From positions 715,501 through 779,500 of the forward strand of contig NC_134029.1 of assembly GCF_964204645.1 (NCBI RefSeq): DNA of 64,000 bases, in the 5' to 3' direction. The notes under the pieces were generated by a model. The model saw only the letters and a list, made by a program, of their open reading frames with translations. It had not been told where the DNA came from and made no database searches. Position numbers and translations under genes: made by a program. Shown here piece by piece: positions 38,277 to 51,366 of this stretch. Positions within the stretch are counted from its first letter, which is position 1. Each line of letters starts with the position of its first letter. The stretch is from Tubulanus polymorphus. Lineage: Eukaryota > Nemertea > Palaeonemertea > Tubulaniformes > Tubulanidae.

Positions 38277-41200
38277 TTTCTCTCGTGAGGAAGAGATGAT
38301 ATTAATCAGAATTATGTGTGATTAAATGTAAGATTAGATTTTGATCAGTCTATTATCACGAACGCGAGTCGAATGCTCGGCGTTTGTCGCTACTAAGCCC
38401 GATTTTTGTGACGCCTAAAAAACCGTGCTGTTCGTTTTCATGATTCGAATCTATTCTGACATTTTTCGAAATGGAATTTCACTTTCTACCGATATTTTTT
38501 TTTTTTAAAGCCGAAATTCCATCGAGGAAAATGCCGTCTATTTCGACATCATGGACTCAACTTCGATTAAAATCATCAGTAAGGGATTTCTCGTTAAATC
38601 CTATCTCTATCTGAACGCATCTGATCGGATGAAACAGTTTTCCGTAATTTTCTCGTGTCTTATTTTCGCGTGTTCACGACCAATGATAATGATTCATCGC
38701 TGTAAAGGCTTTGTCGATAATAATCTACACAGTGAATGTTCATCTTACTCTCTACTGATTAATCTATTGTTTCTCAACTCGACTAGTTTCAAATCTCATT
38801 CGTTTCTATATCGAAAAAAATCACTTATTTCATGGTGAAGAAAAATGAATTGATGGTTTTTTTTCTCGTAGTTTTGGATTATGCTCAGAAGTTACGATAT
38901 GAAATATGAATCCCTCAAACATTGAGATAAAAATATGAAAATGATAGATTTTGTTCTGTTAACTGAAGTTAAGACTCCAACACGTTCGCTATATAAGAAA
39001 TATCATTTATTTTCAAAACCATGGATTCATTTCCGATATTTTTAACGCTCTTAGAGTACGAATCTAAACTATAGCACCGGCTTCTGTATGTCCCCGGGTG
39101 TTTGCTCAGCCGTGACCTAAGTCCAAATGGGATCTTAAATAGATAAGATTAGATAGATAAGAAATCATATTGTCCACAAAAAGAAATTGCGTTGACAAAA
39201 ATACTGAATACAGGTCTTCAGTTGTTAGAATGTTTAGGTTGGGGTTAGACTAGTCTTAAGCCTCGAATAAGCGACCGTCGCGTAGTATTCTACAACTAGT
39301 ATAGTTAACTACACAATCCAATAAACTACTCTCTTTATTACTACAGGCAATTGCTTCATTAAACTACAATCTAAGCTCGTTAAGGGCTGATTTTATAACT
39401 GTACGTTTTATCCCGGGACTCGAGACAACTCGTGTAGCCGATAATTTAAACCTATTTCCAGTAGCGCGGACTCTGAGTATAGATTGACAAGCAGATGGCA
39501 GGCGCTTTATAAGATTAAGCTAATCTTGAAATTGGCGCAAGATCATGTGGAGAAATTAGCCTCGGAAATGGGCCAATTTATCGGCGCGCTATTGCTTCGG
39601 ACATTACACATCAGCGCAGCAAATTAACCTCGGATTAAATATCGATTACCAAAAAAACATCCGAGACGATGAATCAGAGATGTTTCCAGCTTCCTGAAGC
39701 GGCTGCTTTCGCCATGAGCGAGCTGTTATCCTAGTTTACCCGGGTACCCGAGTGAAAGTTTTATAGTTAATTCAATGATTTCTGAAAAGTAAATACCGCC
39801 CGAAGCTGAATGTACTTCCCGACAAACTAGCAATATTAAATATGATTCTACCAGTTATTTTAAAGTCGGATTCGGAGCAATTTGAATAGAAACTCATATC
39901 GCGCACTGTAAGCCCTGAAGTGACCGCAATCTTTGGTAATTACAATTTTGACGTTTCGTCGCTAAAAACGTAAATTAATCAAAATTTCCGCTGAAAATTA
40001 ATCGCCTCCTTGGGAAATTATACGTCGCAAAAACCACACGTTTTGTCATCGCCGTCGCCTGAGAAAAAAAAAACTAGGGAAATTTTCGCCATTTTCGCCG
40101 ACGGGATTCGCACGAATTTATTATTCCCTTCAGATCGCGTCAAAGACGACATTACGAAAAATTCCTCGCAGCCAAAATTACGGAGAACTAAATGCGATTT
40201 TATTCGAGTCAAAGCTAAAAACGGTCGTCGTGAGTCAACGACGCCGCGTGCGACTCGACTCGCAATGAGAACAGACTTGATTTAGAAATATAACCATCAG
40301 GGGTATTTCAGAACAAGTAAACCAATAAGAAAGTACGAATTAGAAAGACTCGTTAAAACCGAGCAAATGATGGTTTTTATACCGAGCTATAATTTCCCGT
40401 GTCGATTCCACTCAGTCGTCTCGTACACGCGGCTTCGCTTTAAAAATCTGCCGCAATCTTCTCTCGATTAAGTGTTCAATCTGATTTACTTTACGACGAA
40501 AGCGTCTCAGGCAAGTGAATATTGAGTTATCGTATAGCAGCACGATGACGTCACAGAACAGGCACCGCACATGCCGAGAGTAAGATTTAGCAAGTTTTTT
40601 TACAACTAGTGTCTAAAAATAAACAGTATTTCAAAAGATGACTTTTGGTGTAAATTCCGAGGACTGAATTCATGATGGTTTATACTTTAGGAAGGGATGT
40701 TTAACATATTATCTTACGGGTTTTTTGATCAGTCAATTGGCGGCCATCTTGGTCTAATCAACTTTAACATTGCGGGTCTATTTACCGTTTTTGGGAGCAT
40801 CGAATGTAATTTTTTAAACCCTTTTTCCTCAATTTTTGTTATTTCTTATTTCAGTTCACTTAATTTTGTCATCGTTTGATTTAAAGTCGAATCATCTGAA
40901 GATTTTCTTTCTATTTCGACCGCGCATCCTTTCTATAATTTGAAGAAATCTAATAGTATTCTATACTGATCGGTAATGTTTCCTCTTAATTCATCAAATC
41001 TGTTAAAAGTATTTTTCACAGTATGAAAGAAAAGCGAATTGTGAGTCATAAGTTTTCTAACAAACCCTTCCCCTCAACCCTCTCTCTCCCCTCCCCATGC
41101 CCTCCTCCCACTCCCCATGCCCTCTCCTCTCATTCCATATCAAATCTACCTGAATGAACCCGTATCCAATTAGCACACGTGACCGTTACTCACATTAGTA

Positions 41201-44200
41201 TTAATATAATAAAGCTGTAATTATTAGGAATTTTCCGCGGAGGTTGCCGGGTTAATAAATCCCGTATTCGAGCGCATTTGTATTTTCTGCTCCGACAGTA
41301 AGATCAAAGGTAACAGAAATGGCAATTGATTTAGTGTGAATTGCCGTAGAATTTTAATGTAATTCCTGATACAAAGAGTCTACTCGATCTAACCCGCTTG
41401 AATAGACATGTGAGATTATTACTCACACCTCTCGCGCTAAGGAAAAAAATACTGAACTGAACTGAAATCATGAACATTTTTAGGAAAACCTTTATAAAAG
41501 TCGAATCATGAAAATACAAATTACGATTATCACTTATTTTTGATTATAGATTAGAATATAAGAATTTCTTCTTTGATTTTAGCATTTTCAGATTCATATA
41601 ATTTCTTATTTTAGTTTTAGTTCTTCTCCTCGATATAAACGCATATGAAGTGTAAGGTATAATTTGTAAAGGATGATCAGATGGTTTCAGTGTTGTGGTA
41701 AATACCGAGTCGTCATTTATCTAGAACTGTCAGACTCCGTTACGCTATTTGAGCATTTACTACTGGTATAAATTGTCCTGCATCGGCATAAAAAGCGTCG
41801 GTTACGGACGGAATGTACGAGTAATTCCGTCTGTCATTCAAACGACCCACGATCCGTGGTCAGTTTATTATTTACGTGGTATTTCAGTCATCTAAGTCGT
41901 TTATCAGCTGTACACGTCATCAACTAGTCTTCAGCTCACTTCCTTTTAATATACGGTTCTCTGATATAAGAATGACCCGAGTTGATGTCCCTCTAACGCC
42001 GCCGTGGTGCTGCTATAATATACAGCTTCTCGCAGCTAGAGCGTAAAGTTTTGTCGCGGAAATAAAGCTCACTGTGGAATGATCGCCGTGGTTTCAGCCT
42101 GAGTTATTATTTTTCCGCCTGTCAGGACTAATAAATTTCCTATCACGACTTGTGTATCGAATTTGCGACGGTTTTCATCAATTTTGCTTTTCTTACGCCA
42201 CAAATGGAAATTGTTTGCAGTACCAGCGGCGGGCGGCTCCGCTAGTTTCTACTGGTGACGATCACGTTTTAACAGTTAGCGCTGATTGTTCGAGGTTGCA
42301 TGAAATACCGTCCCTTTGTGACACAAAGTGTCACATAGATCATTTTCGATCAGCAGAGAATCCTAATAACCTCTCCATAAATTCTGTAGTTTTCGTGAAT
42401 CATTATTATCCAGTCTCATATATATTATCTTTTAACCGTCGTCACTTGCCCTTACCGCGAATACCAAACGATGTTAAGGGTTACCCCTAGAACACGGGTT
42501 AACTACCAGACTTTATCCAAGCGCCGATTTCTGAAATACCAGCTGATCGTAACTACTCATTCTTTCCGACGACTGTCCTCTACCGGAAATGGACGCAGAT
42601 AGAATGTTGTCAGTAAGATGATGACTGCACCGGTCTCATATCGACATCAAACGACTCCAATATCCGCTAGTATCAGTGAATACCGTCAACGTTATACGAA
42701 CGACTAGAACAATGTTTTACGGGGGAAAAAAGTTACGGCGGCGGCGGAATACTCCAGGCATGGGTGGGGCGAGCTCAGCGAAAACTTTTCATGAATTTGT
42801 CCTTTCAACAACAGCATTTGTTTCTAAAGTTTCATAAACTATATTTATACACGTACATAAGTCAGAAGTTAATTGATTTTATATCAGGCGTAGCTTGTGG
42901 TTGTGTCAGTTTAATATTGATCTATATAGGTTATTTCTAAAACACCGTTTAATACGCGTCTGTTAGCGTGCATCGTGAGAGAATACCAGACTTAATGAAT
43001 TACTTGAAATCACATCGAATCCGTCATTATGGTCAAAACGCAAAAATCCCACAGTCGTAAATTGACTGGAAAGCTTATTGAAACGCGGATGTATAATTCT
43101 AGACTGATGAAGGGTTTTTGTAACCACCCGATTTTCATAAACTTCAATTTACATTTCACTAGGGTTTTACATTTTGACAGACTTAACGATATACAGGAAA
43201 TATTTTTATTACATTGAAAAAAATACGAGAATACCTTTCTCGTCTCTCATGAATATCAAACCTGACAGTCCTGCCCTTAAAAAACATCTCCTGATATTCT
43301 GCCTTTTTAACATTGAAATTGGAAACTAAAATATGATATTAATTACATCATCAAAGCGTATATAATCTGATTTTGTAGATCAGATTTCTGTTCGGCAGTT
43401 TTAAAGAATTGTTTGATGTTGATATTTCTGTTTTATATTCCTTCATATACGACGCATTAATTTGATAATTCTATTTCGTGTTTTACAACGCGATACGCGA
43501 TACTTGCACGACATGTTACCCGGGGGCCTCGCGGTTTACCCCGACTGGTTTCTTTGAACTGTGCGCTTTTTTTCTGCGCGTCATCGAGAATAGATTATCA
43601 GTTATATTCGCCTCAGTCACGGTTGTTTTTATACCTAAGGATAATATCGAGTTATATTTCGAAATAAGGGCGGGGACTCCAGTAGCACAAACACAGGGAT
43701 ATCAGTTCAATGTTTATAAAAAATTCTTCAATCATTTTATCTTTATACGTTAAATCTAGAAAATATTCTTCATCTGTGCACGAATACTAACTTCTACTAA
43801 CTATCTAACTATTTCACTAAAAAAACCTTAGCACCTTAAACTAACTTTATTAATATTTCTACTAAATGTTGACTAATAATAACATTTTAATGTTAGTAAA
43901 TTCTGTAGATGAAAAAAAAATATTTGGAATTCGTCTGAATGAATTGTTTTTTTCTATACAGCAACCTCGCGCCTGCAGTTCTCTGATACAAGCAAATACC
44001 CCGGAAATACGGCCAATATCTGACAATTACCGAACCACGAATACGAACAATTTATCCGCGCTAAAAACTACGAAAAAGTCTGATAACTTGAAGGTCAAAG
44101 GACCAAAGGTACGTCACTAAAATATCAAACTAAATGTGGCTGTGTATGAGGTCCATATTTTAAGCCTTTATGGAGAGACGATATATAATATTTCCGATTT

Positions 44201-46844
44201 TTTTAATTCATCAACAACTCACGAAGAGAAAATGTTACACTTTTTTCTCTATCAAGAGATTGTGGGTTTGATATTTCGCTAAAACCTGCGTCGAATCATG
44301 GTTTATTTTTCTGTAGTGGTTTTTGTGTGTGGTTTATGTTGTTTAAACGGTTTACTGTTACCTTAAGTCTATCGGTTTAACGTAACGAACAAATCTCTGT
44401 TTCGCGAATCTTTTCAATCTTCAGATTTTATGTTCACGCAATATGTAACTGAATATCTTCCATTCTCGTATTGTCTCCGGTTGAGGTTTTATACTTTTTA
44501 ACGGCTAATTTTAGGTAGTCGTTCGCTTACATAATATCGAGCTTCAATCCGGAGCTTATTTTACAGTTGATATGAAATTCCACGGTTAGAAAGAAATGAC
44601 GAGTCGAAAAAAAGGTTTCCTTTAGAGAATGAAATATGTAAAAGTTTGCTGAAGAAGCAGTCGAAATGTTCAAATCATTCGCGGGATGGAAATCTTTTCG
44701 GGAATCTCTTTCTATCTGAATGCGGGATTTTCTACTACAATTTCTAACACGGATTAGGATTATTTTATCAATGTTTTTTTTTAAATTTTATTAACGAATT
44801 CAAATGAATTTTAAAACAGTTCATTTGGAAAACAAGTTTTAAAATGATGTATTTTCTCGATGACATACACGATGGTTCTATAGTAGACACGGCATCTAAA
44901 TCTAGTATTTCTCTTTTAGATCCACCGAATGATGCTTTTCATTTTGTGTTTGGTTTTCTTGAAAACATGTTTGTGATCTTAAAACATTTTTCGCTCGATT
45001 TAAAAAAGATTGAATCGATGATTAAAAACGGCCGGGAGCAATAAGGCGTCAGTGTTTGTAACCTATAGTCTCGTAACTGCAGGCTTTTAAACTTTATACC
45101 CATCGTGGATCATATGATATATTCTTCGTCGTTTAATTTCGTAATGTAGCTTTTTGATGTTCGAACGCGCTTGAATATAATTTCGTAAAATTGCAGTTTG
45201 CATTTCAAAAGGGACAAAAACAGTTTTCACGATGTACCTACTTGATTTTAGGGTGTAGTAAACTCGTGGTATTATTTTGAATATATTCAAGAGTTGTTAA
45301 AAATAACAATTTTCTGCCGTCGCCGCAATCAATATCAAAACACTAGAAACAAAATTTAATTTAGGGGAAGATTAACTGTTAACAGTTCTCCAATTTCTGC
45401 AATTTATTTTGATTTCGGGTTAATTTATTTACAGATATCTAATTCTATTCGACTCAAATTTGAATAAAACAATTTCCAACTGGATATGAATGATCAATGT
45501 GAAAATTCCTTATTATTAACTTCAGATTATGGAGGGTCTAATTTAACTAAAGGAATTAAAACTATTGCACTGCTTATTGCAATTATTGAATTATTAAATT
45601 AAGAATTAGTTGTAATTCTATTTCAAAGAATAACAATTTCTGGAGTATAATCTTACTACAGTTTACTACTACTTGAATATGAATCAACGAATTTGATTTA
45701 AAAAAGTTGAATATTGTCATTTTATTTTATCTATCAGATGAAGGGGCTTGCAGACCTTATCAAGCATACCTGTGATACCGATAGCGAAACATCAACCAAT
45801 CATAGCACAGTAGATAGCGGACGAGGCGGAAGTGAAGAAGACATTAACTTTAATTCGCGCAGAAACGATGACTCTTGCACAATGACGACGACAGTTTCAT
45901 CAGTCGACGATTCACCCTTTAAAGGTAGACATTTCTGGACCCAAGTTCAAGGTCAAGTGCATCTACTGTGACGTCACTGTACTGCACGACCACAATAGCG
46001 CCTGACTGTGACGTCACGGGAGGGCCTAATTTCCATTTAGTGGGCGTGAAATGATACACTCTTATGAGCTCTACAGTTAGTTTAGTTCCATGATCCGATA
46101 TTTTACAGGCATATAGAGGGAGAGGAGGGGATAGAAGGAGTCAGTAACTTTTCACTAAAAAACGATAGTGAAGAGGTGACTCGTGGGGTCGCTGTTGTCA
46201 GTAACTGGACTGGTTTTAGTCCTGGATCCCTATTTAACGCATCCCACGTTCTCTAGCTTTACTGAACTTGGTGTTGAATAAAATATGATTTTCTTGTTTT
46301 CTCGGCAGGTTACAACGAACATCGTCATAACAATATTCCAATTACCGATAGAATATGTGATTCGACAACTAGCAGTAATAACATCAGCGAACTATCGGCG
46401 GATAACTCGAAACTGTTTAATGATTCAAGTTACATCACTCCTGCGAATCGTGTTACCGTGTTAAACCTATCCGCTAAACTATTAAACACCGCCATCTGTG
46501 AGCAACCGGCCGAACTACCCAGACAGACGATCGATTCGCAGCCTTCTTACAAACCGCCGAAGAGTGGTGATACGCCTTGTACGATTAAAGGTAGCGCTCG
46601 CTGTCGGACTCGACGGCCTAGTGATACAACAAGTTTGGGTAGCGACGGTTATTCTTGTGCCGATATGGACACAGTTTTAGAATCTCCGGAAAAACCCGAA
46701 AATTATAACCATGACAATAATTCGGATAATATCAGCGAGGTCATCGACCCCGAACAATTGTGCAATGAAATAAACGACTTGTTTTTCGCGAATTCGCCAA
46801 CCGCGACGCAACAGCAGATGAACTGCGGATCTAGCTGGGTATAG
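31093..46844 (+). CDS. Protocadherin, complete gene (4 coding exons, 1196 aa)
   Basis: Calcium-dependent adhesion receptor of the plasma membrane. Exons 31093-33813, 43962-44108, 45738-45924 and 46309-46844 join in frame (907, 49 and 62 residues, a split Gly, then 177 residues), with GT/AG borders throughout. Residues 1-20 are a signal peptide. Seven cadherin repeats follow, with linker motifs at residues 132 (DINDNRP), 242, 350, 463, 566 (DENDFAP, the least canonical) and 669. One membrane helix spans about 797-822. EC1 has the protocadherin hallmark CX5C (C94-C100) plus an extra C101/C107 pair. The tail is rich in Ser, Thr and Asn and contains DSGRGGSEED, resembling the DSGxGDSD-type motif of delta protocadherins. 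One large exon for ectodomain plus membrane segment is typical of protocadherins. The ATG has a good start context (AAGATGG). Assignment to a delta class is inference. Confidence 0.93.
36088..36115 (+). CDS. Possible 28-nt alternative microexon of the protocadherin
   Basis: A T-rich tract ending in AATACAG precedes 28 nt that end at a consensus donor, GTAAGT. Entered in phase 0 it encodes PAGRTKNHH and shifts the frame. The downstream exon would then hit a stop after about 20 codons, so inclusion would shorten the tail or trigger mRNA decay. There is no conservation evidence. Confidence 0.3.
38221..38285. repeat. (CT)n / CTCCCT microsatellite
   Basis: A polypyrimidine run in protocadherin intron 1, mixing CTCCCT and CT units. 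Confidence 0.95.
41067..41131. repeat. Pyrimidine-rich short tandem repeat
   Basis: Repeated CTCCCCATGCCCT units (two clear copies) within a CT-rich patch in intron 1 of the protocadherin. Confidence 0.7.
43962..44108 (+). CDS. Protocadherin exon 2 (cytoplasmic tail)
   Basis: 147 nt, phase 0 at both ends, encoding 49 residues from QPRACSSLI to KVKGPK. The acceptor is TTTTTTTCTATACAG and the donor is AAAG/GTACGT. Being symmetric, it could be skipped without a frameshift. Confidence 0.85.
44109..45737 (+). other. Protocadherin intron 2
   Basis: A 1.6-kb intron, A/T-rich. A CTGAAGA...GTCGAAATG sequence at 44649-44668 resembles the hammerhead-like family but lacks a stem; otherwise nothing is recognised. 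Confidence 0.75.
45738..45924 (+). CDS. Protocadherin exon 3 (cytoplasmic tail, DSGRGGSEED motif)
   Basis: 187 nt, phase 0 to 1, encoding MKGLADLIKHT through SSVDDSPFK plus the first base of a Gly codon. The acceptor is TTTTATCTATCAG and the donor is AAAG/GTAGAC. The Ser/Asp-rich DSGRGGSEED stretch is a probable phosphorylation or partner-binding site. Confidence 0.85.
46309..46844 (+). CDS. Protocadherin exon 4 (distal tail and stop)
   Basis: 536 coding nt starting after TTTTCTCGGCAG in phase 1 and ending ...MNCGSSWV and TAG. The tail is rich in Ser, Thr, Asn and Pro with a basic patch (ARCRTRRPSD), likely cytosolic interaction sequence. Acidic DPEQLCNEINDLFF lies near the end. Confidence 0.85.
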
Positions 46845-48735
46845 TTAAACAACACGGTGAATTTTACACTTCTCAAACCTCCAGTTTATTACCATTTTCA
46901 TGACCGCAGCTATTTCGAAATATCGAAATGAGATTTCTAAAGATGAGATTTCTGATTGTGTGTATTTGGATACGAAATGAAAGACGTTAAGGGAATATCT
47001 GAGATAAAACTGATTTCATCGGTCATAAAAGTGGTAAATAATTGCAGAATTGGAAATGTAATCAATTCACTGTTATATAGTTGATGATGCTTCTTCATTT
47101 TACAAATGGTGCTCAATGCGCGTCGTATTTGCATATTATATCAATACGCGTGGAACTACTTTTTTAAATGAATAATATATGATTTACATTCACCAGTCGC
47201 GATTTGTAGATATTGTGTATAAATTATAGTGTCTGTACATAGAAGCACTAAAAATCTGGTCGACGAATTTTCGTTCGTCCGGAATTGTAAAAAAGAATGA
47301 TGAGAAAATCTGCCTGAAGAAACAGGCTGTAAATATTATCAATCGTCTGTAGTAGAATAAATAGACTGTTGTAACCCGGATGTACGTCTGTCGATGGTAG
47401 TACTGCTTGAAAACCTCCGAGTTGAGACAATTCAACAACTCGAGACTTGAGAAACTAGACACAGTTCCACAATTTAGTTCCACAATCAATTTTACGTAAT
47501 AGTTAAGATTCGTTTAAGTTCAATTTCCGATTCAAAACCTAGAGCTGTTAACTCGAGAAAGAACAGAATCCTGGACCCAGTTCAGTTTGACTCATGAAGA
47601 GTTGAGATCAGTTCTCGATGGAACTGTGTCCTGATTTACGAAATTCAATTTTCAAATTATGATTTTGCTATGAGGACCCGTTCGGCTAGTACAATGCTTC
47701 CCAATACACCCAAACACCAGTTGAAAAAAAAGTAAATTTAGACGTCGGAAATGTAAAACATTTTGGAAAACGCTTCGTTTTTTAATAAAGATGTCATCCC
47801 GGGTGATTTAATGCTGAATAGATATAGATATCTTAATCGTAGGAAGAATTGAGAGAAATAGAGAGTAAACATTTCTATAGCTGATAAAACCTAGTTATAT
47901 TGTAGATATCTATATGTTAACTGTATATGAAACACCTGGCTTTATGTGTACGTATATAGAAACATTGTGTACAAACATAGAATTCTTATTCCATGTCAAA
48001 AATCGAACGATATTTTCATTAATTTGCGTCGGTTTTTTGACAAATAGTTTTGTCGTTATTTGTATTCTCGTTAATAAGCGTTTTATTCAGTTTTTCAATT
48101 CCGTTTTTCTTTTCTTTTTCGGTTTTAATCATTTCTTTTAAAAACGCACTTGAAACTTCAACGTCTAAACAACATCTTTTTTCGTGCAGCGATATTTGAA
48201 ATCAGTATTTCGTCGCTTTGTCGATGTTATCATTTCTGTTCTCGTTTTAATCGATATATACTTCGATTCTACAGCCGAACTAGCTGTCGGCAATATTTCC
48301 TTTTCATACTCAAATCGAAACTTGAAACCGTATTTTCTTTTGATGCGAAGTTTTGAAGATTGATTCTTTGAAACAATTCTGTATTCAAACGAACTTTAAC
48401 ATATCCGATTTAAATCGATATTTATTGAAGAGTTTCAGTTTCAGTCTCGATAAAAACTCATCTCATTTCGGTCCGGTTTTTTATAGACAGATTTTAGAGA
48501 CAGGAAGAAGTTTCTATCATTGAAAATAAGTTTTAGATGATTTTTATTGAAACTGCGAATAGAAATAAATTAAAGTTTGATATTTTTATTTGATATTAAA
48601 ACGCACTGTGGTGTCTAATATTGACAATCGCCTGAAGGTGTCGCTGGTTGCGTTAAGTGTAAATTGTATACCTGCTTTTAGCAGTAAAACTGTGTGTTAT
48701 TATCATTATCATAAATAAAGTGCATTTATGTTTGT
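46845..48735 (+). other. Protocadherin 3' UTR
   Basis: A/T-rich sequence after the stop codon. The best poly(A) signal is AATAAA at 48714-48719, followed by a GT/T-rich element, which predicts cleavage near 48735. An earlier AATAAA at 47784-47789 could give a shorter 3' UTR. The extent is inference. Confidence 0.5.
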
Positions 48736-48988
48736 TTTTATTGTTATTTGACCTGAGTTTCATAAGCTTCAGCGTCAATGGGATAATATTTCATAACTAT
48801 AAATATTAAATAAATTATATTAAAAAAATTTGTTTATTTGTTTGAACTTGCCGTTTGCGATTGTGCCATTATCACTGTGTGACGTCACGTGAGAGTGGAG
48901 CTGGCGACCGTGACGTTATTATGAGATACGATACAAGTGACGTCACAATAGACCTGTGCTGCACCACCACGCGGCAATTTACTGAACT

Positions 48989-49572
48989 AAGCGAGGATGA
49001 GACCCTGGTAAGCGAGGATGAATCAATGAGTCCCTGGTAAGCGAGTATGAATCAATGAGACCCTGGTAAGCGAGTATGAATCAATGAGTCCCTGGTAAGC
49101 GAGTATGAATCAATGAGACCCTGGTAAGCGAGTACGAATCAATGAGACCCTGGTAAGCGAGTATGAATCAATGAGACCCTGGTAAGCGAGTATGAATCAA
49201 TGAGTCCCTGGTAAGTGAGGATGAATCAATGAGTCCCTGGTAAGCGAGTACGAATCAATGAGACCCTGATAAGCGAGGACGAATCAATGAGACCCTGGTA
49301 AGTGAAGATGAATCAATGAGTCCCTGGTAAGCGAGTATGAATCAATGAGTCCCTGGTAAGTGAGGATGAATCAATGAGTCCCTGGTAAGCGAGTACGAAT
49401 CAATGAGACCCTGGTAAGCGAGTATGAATCAATGAGTCCCTGGTACGTGAGGATGAATCAATGAGTCCCTGGTAAGCGAGTATGAATCAATGAGTCCCTG
49501 GTAAGCGAGTACGAATCAATGAGACCCTGGTAAGCGAGGACGAATCAATGAGTCCCTGGTAAGCGAGTATAG
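48989..49572. repeat. 29-bp minisatellite, 20 copies, each with a splice-donor-like core
   Basis: Twenty tandem 29-bp units of WCCCTGGTAAGCGAG followed by TATGAATCAATGAG. Variants: AAGTGAG instead of AAGCGAG, TAC/GAT/GAC instead of TAT. Eighteen of the 20 units keep CTG/GTAAGY, which closely matches a 5' splice site. Related single copies lie at about 36546 and, inverted, at about 36472; a diverged one lies at about 52075. Confidence 0.95.
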
Positions 49573-49879
49573 TATGTGAGGATGGAATATGAGATTAGTT
49601 TTACGATGATAAGACCATTATCAGAACATGATAAACGATGTGTGATAAGAGTTGATAAGTATATATCATTGAAGAAAAGCTTGAGTAATTGAGTTGTCGC
49701 AAACTGGCGGTTAGCAGACAGTAATTACCGTTACAATCACTATCTATTCGATGAGCGCGAGACAGAGACGGAGAGAGAGAGGAAACATCAGTTATAAACA
49801 TGTCCAGTGAAATATATACAATTAATATTCAGTAAATAACTGTGATCATATTCAATTATCATATAAATACGTGTTGGGG
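49573..49879. other. No gene recognised
   Basis: Spacer between two satellites; no feature seen. Confidence 0.5.
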
Positions 49880-50560
49880 CAAGGGGGTGGAAGCCAGGTA
49901 ATGGAGAGGGAGCCAGGAGAGGGAAGGGCCAAGAGAGAGGGAGAGGGAGGAGGAGCTAGGTAGTGGAGAGGGAGCCAGGAGAGAGGAGGGGTAGTCAGGG
50001 AGAGGGAGAAGGAGCCAGGTAGTGGAGAGGGAGCCGGGAGAGAGGAGGAGGAGCCAGGTAGTGGAGAGGGAGCCAGGAGAGGGAGAAGGAGCCAGGAGAG
50101 AGGAGGGGTAGTCAGGGAGAGGGAGGAGGAGCCAGGTAGTGGAGAGGGAGCCGGGAGAGGGAGAGGGAGCCGGGAGAGGGAGAGGGAGAGGGAGAGGGAG
50201 AGGGAGAGGGAGAGGGAGAGGGAGAGGGAGAGGAGAGGAGAGGAGAGGAGAGGAGAGGGAGAGGGAGAGGGAGAGGGAGAGGGAGAGGGAGAGGGAGAGG
50301 GATGGAGGGAGAGGGAGAGGGATGGAGGGAGAGGGAGAGGGAGAGGGAGAGGGAGAGGGAGAGGGAGAGGGAGAGGGAGAGGGAGAGGGAGAGGGAGAGA
50401 GGTAGAGAGGTAGAGAGGTAGAGAGGTAGAGAGGTAGAGAGGTAGAGAGGTAGAGGTAGAGGGAGAGGGAGAGAGAGGGAGAGAGAGGGAGAGAGAGGGA
50501 GAGGTAGTCCAGGGAGAGGGAGGGAGAGGTAGTCCAGGGAGAGGGAGAGGGAGCAGTATA
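49880..50560. repeat. Polypurine GAGAGG-type satellite complex
   Basis: About 680 bp. It starts as a roughly 30-60-bp unit containing GGAGCCAGGTAGTGGAGAGG repeated several times. It passes through (GAGAGG)n at 50160-50400, a GAGGA run and (GAGAGGTA)n at 50400-50455, and ends with GGTAGTCCAGGGAGAG copies. The long Ser/Pro/Leu ORF on the minus strand (49859-50614) is a composition artefact. Confidence 0.93.
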
Positions 50561-51366
50561 CGGCTGTAGGGTCAGTACTCGTCGGAAAGTCAACCCCGTT
50601 TTGTATGTTAACACTTGTCGCCGTGCACTGTTGTTACGTTACTGCTGCTGTCTCTGTTGATAATTAGTCTGTCATTCCTCCGTTAATACCAGATAACAAC
50701 GTTAATCTTACAGTTCTAGCGTTGACGCTGAATATCGCGAGTAATTTTCAGTTGACAAGAAAATCGCTTTCATCTCCTCTCGCGTCTTTTTAACGATTCC
50801 ATCTCGACGTATCTTAAGTCGGCTCTAACTAACCTAGATAATTGGGGCTCAACTTTAACTTATCGTTACAACACGGCCCGTCAGATTCTGAGTTTGACTT
50901 TTGTGCTCTATATCAAAAGAAATTTAGTTTACCGCATACCATTTACCATAACTTCAACACTTCGAAAGGCCGTTCCGTCGTGAGGTGATCAAAGGTCCAG
51001 CACACCAGCTGAATAATGCTATTCTTGGCTCGCGTGCGGATGAGTTTTCCATCGCATTTTGCCATTCGCCAAAGTATTGGGAAACTAAACCCGGCCGAAT
51101 GACGCAAAGCAAGCAAGATAAGATGAGACAAACGTAGCAACATGGTAGGTTGGCCCAGAGTCGAGAGACTAGAGGTTTCGGATGGGCAACTGAGCATGGA
51201 TAGGCTGGATGAGAATACCAATGAGCTCGTGAGGGCATGTGGTTGGATCTGGTCGCAACTTGTGAAAAAAAATGGGATGAAGACAGCTGAAAAGTAACTA
51301 CGACAACCTGTTCGAGACATTCCAGAAAACTAAACCCGCAGACGAATTGGTGATAAGCTCGTATTC
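50561..51366. other. No gene recognised
   Basis: Minus-strand ORFs at 50943-51320 overlap in two frames without recognisable domains. The plus strand here leads into a hammerhead-like motif, so this could be a decayed retroelement, but no reverse transcriptase motif is readable. Confidence 0.4.

Larger units (their letters stand above)
33814..43961 (+). other. Protocadherin intron 1 (10.1 kb)
   Basis: Large intron with donor GTAAGT and acceptor TTTTTTTCTATACAG. It holds the dispersed CCAGTTCCA motif cluster (33866-34238), a possible 28-nt microexon (36088-36115), a CT microsatellite (38221-38285), a pyrimidine repeat (41067-41131) and no other recognisable gene. ORFs inside, such as those near 40010 and 42152, show no domain or splice support. 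Confidence 0.8.

Noticed and set aside
40010-40285. 91-codon plus-strand ORF in protocadherin intron 1
   Set aside because: Low-complexity basic sequence without acceptor/donor sites in the right phase to join the flanking exons.
48989-49572. CRISPR-like appearance of a regular repeat array
   Set aside because: The units are contiguous 29-mers with no unique spacers, in a eukaryotic genome; it is a minisatellite.
49859-50614. 251-codon minus-strand ORF rich in Ser, Pro and Leu
   Set aside because: It coincides exactly with the polypurine satellite; no promoter, splice site or domain.
50943-51320. Two overlapping minus-strand ORFs upstream of a hammerhead-like motif, considered as a Penelope-type protein end
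   Set aside because: No reverse transcriptase or GIY-YIG motif is readable on either strand; only the non-coding motif is supported.
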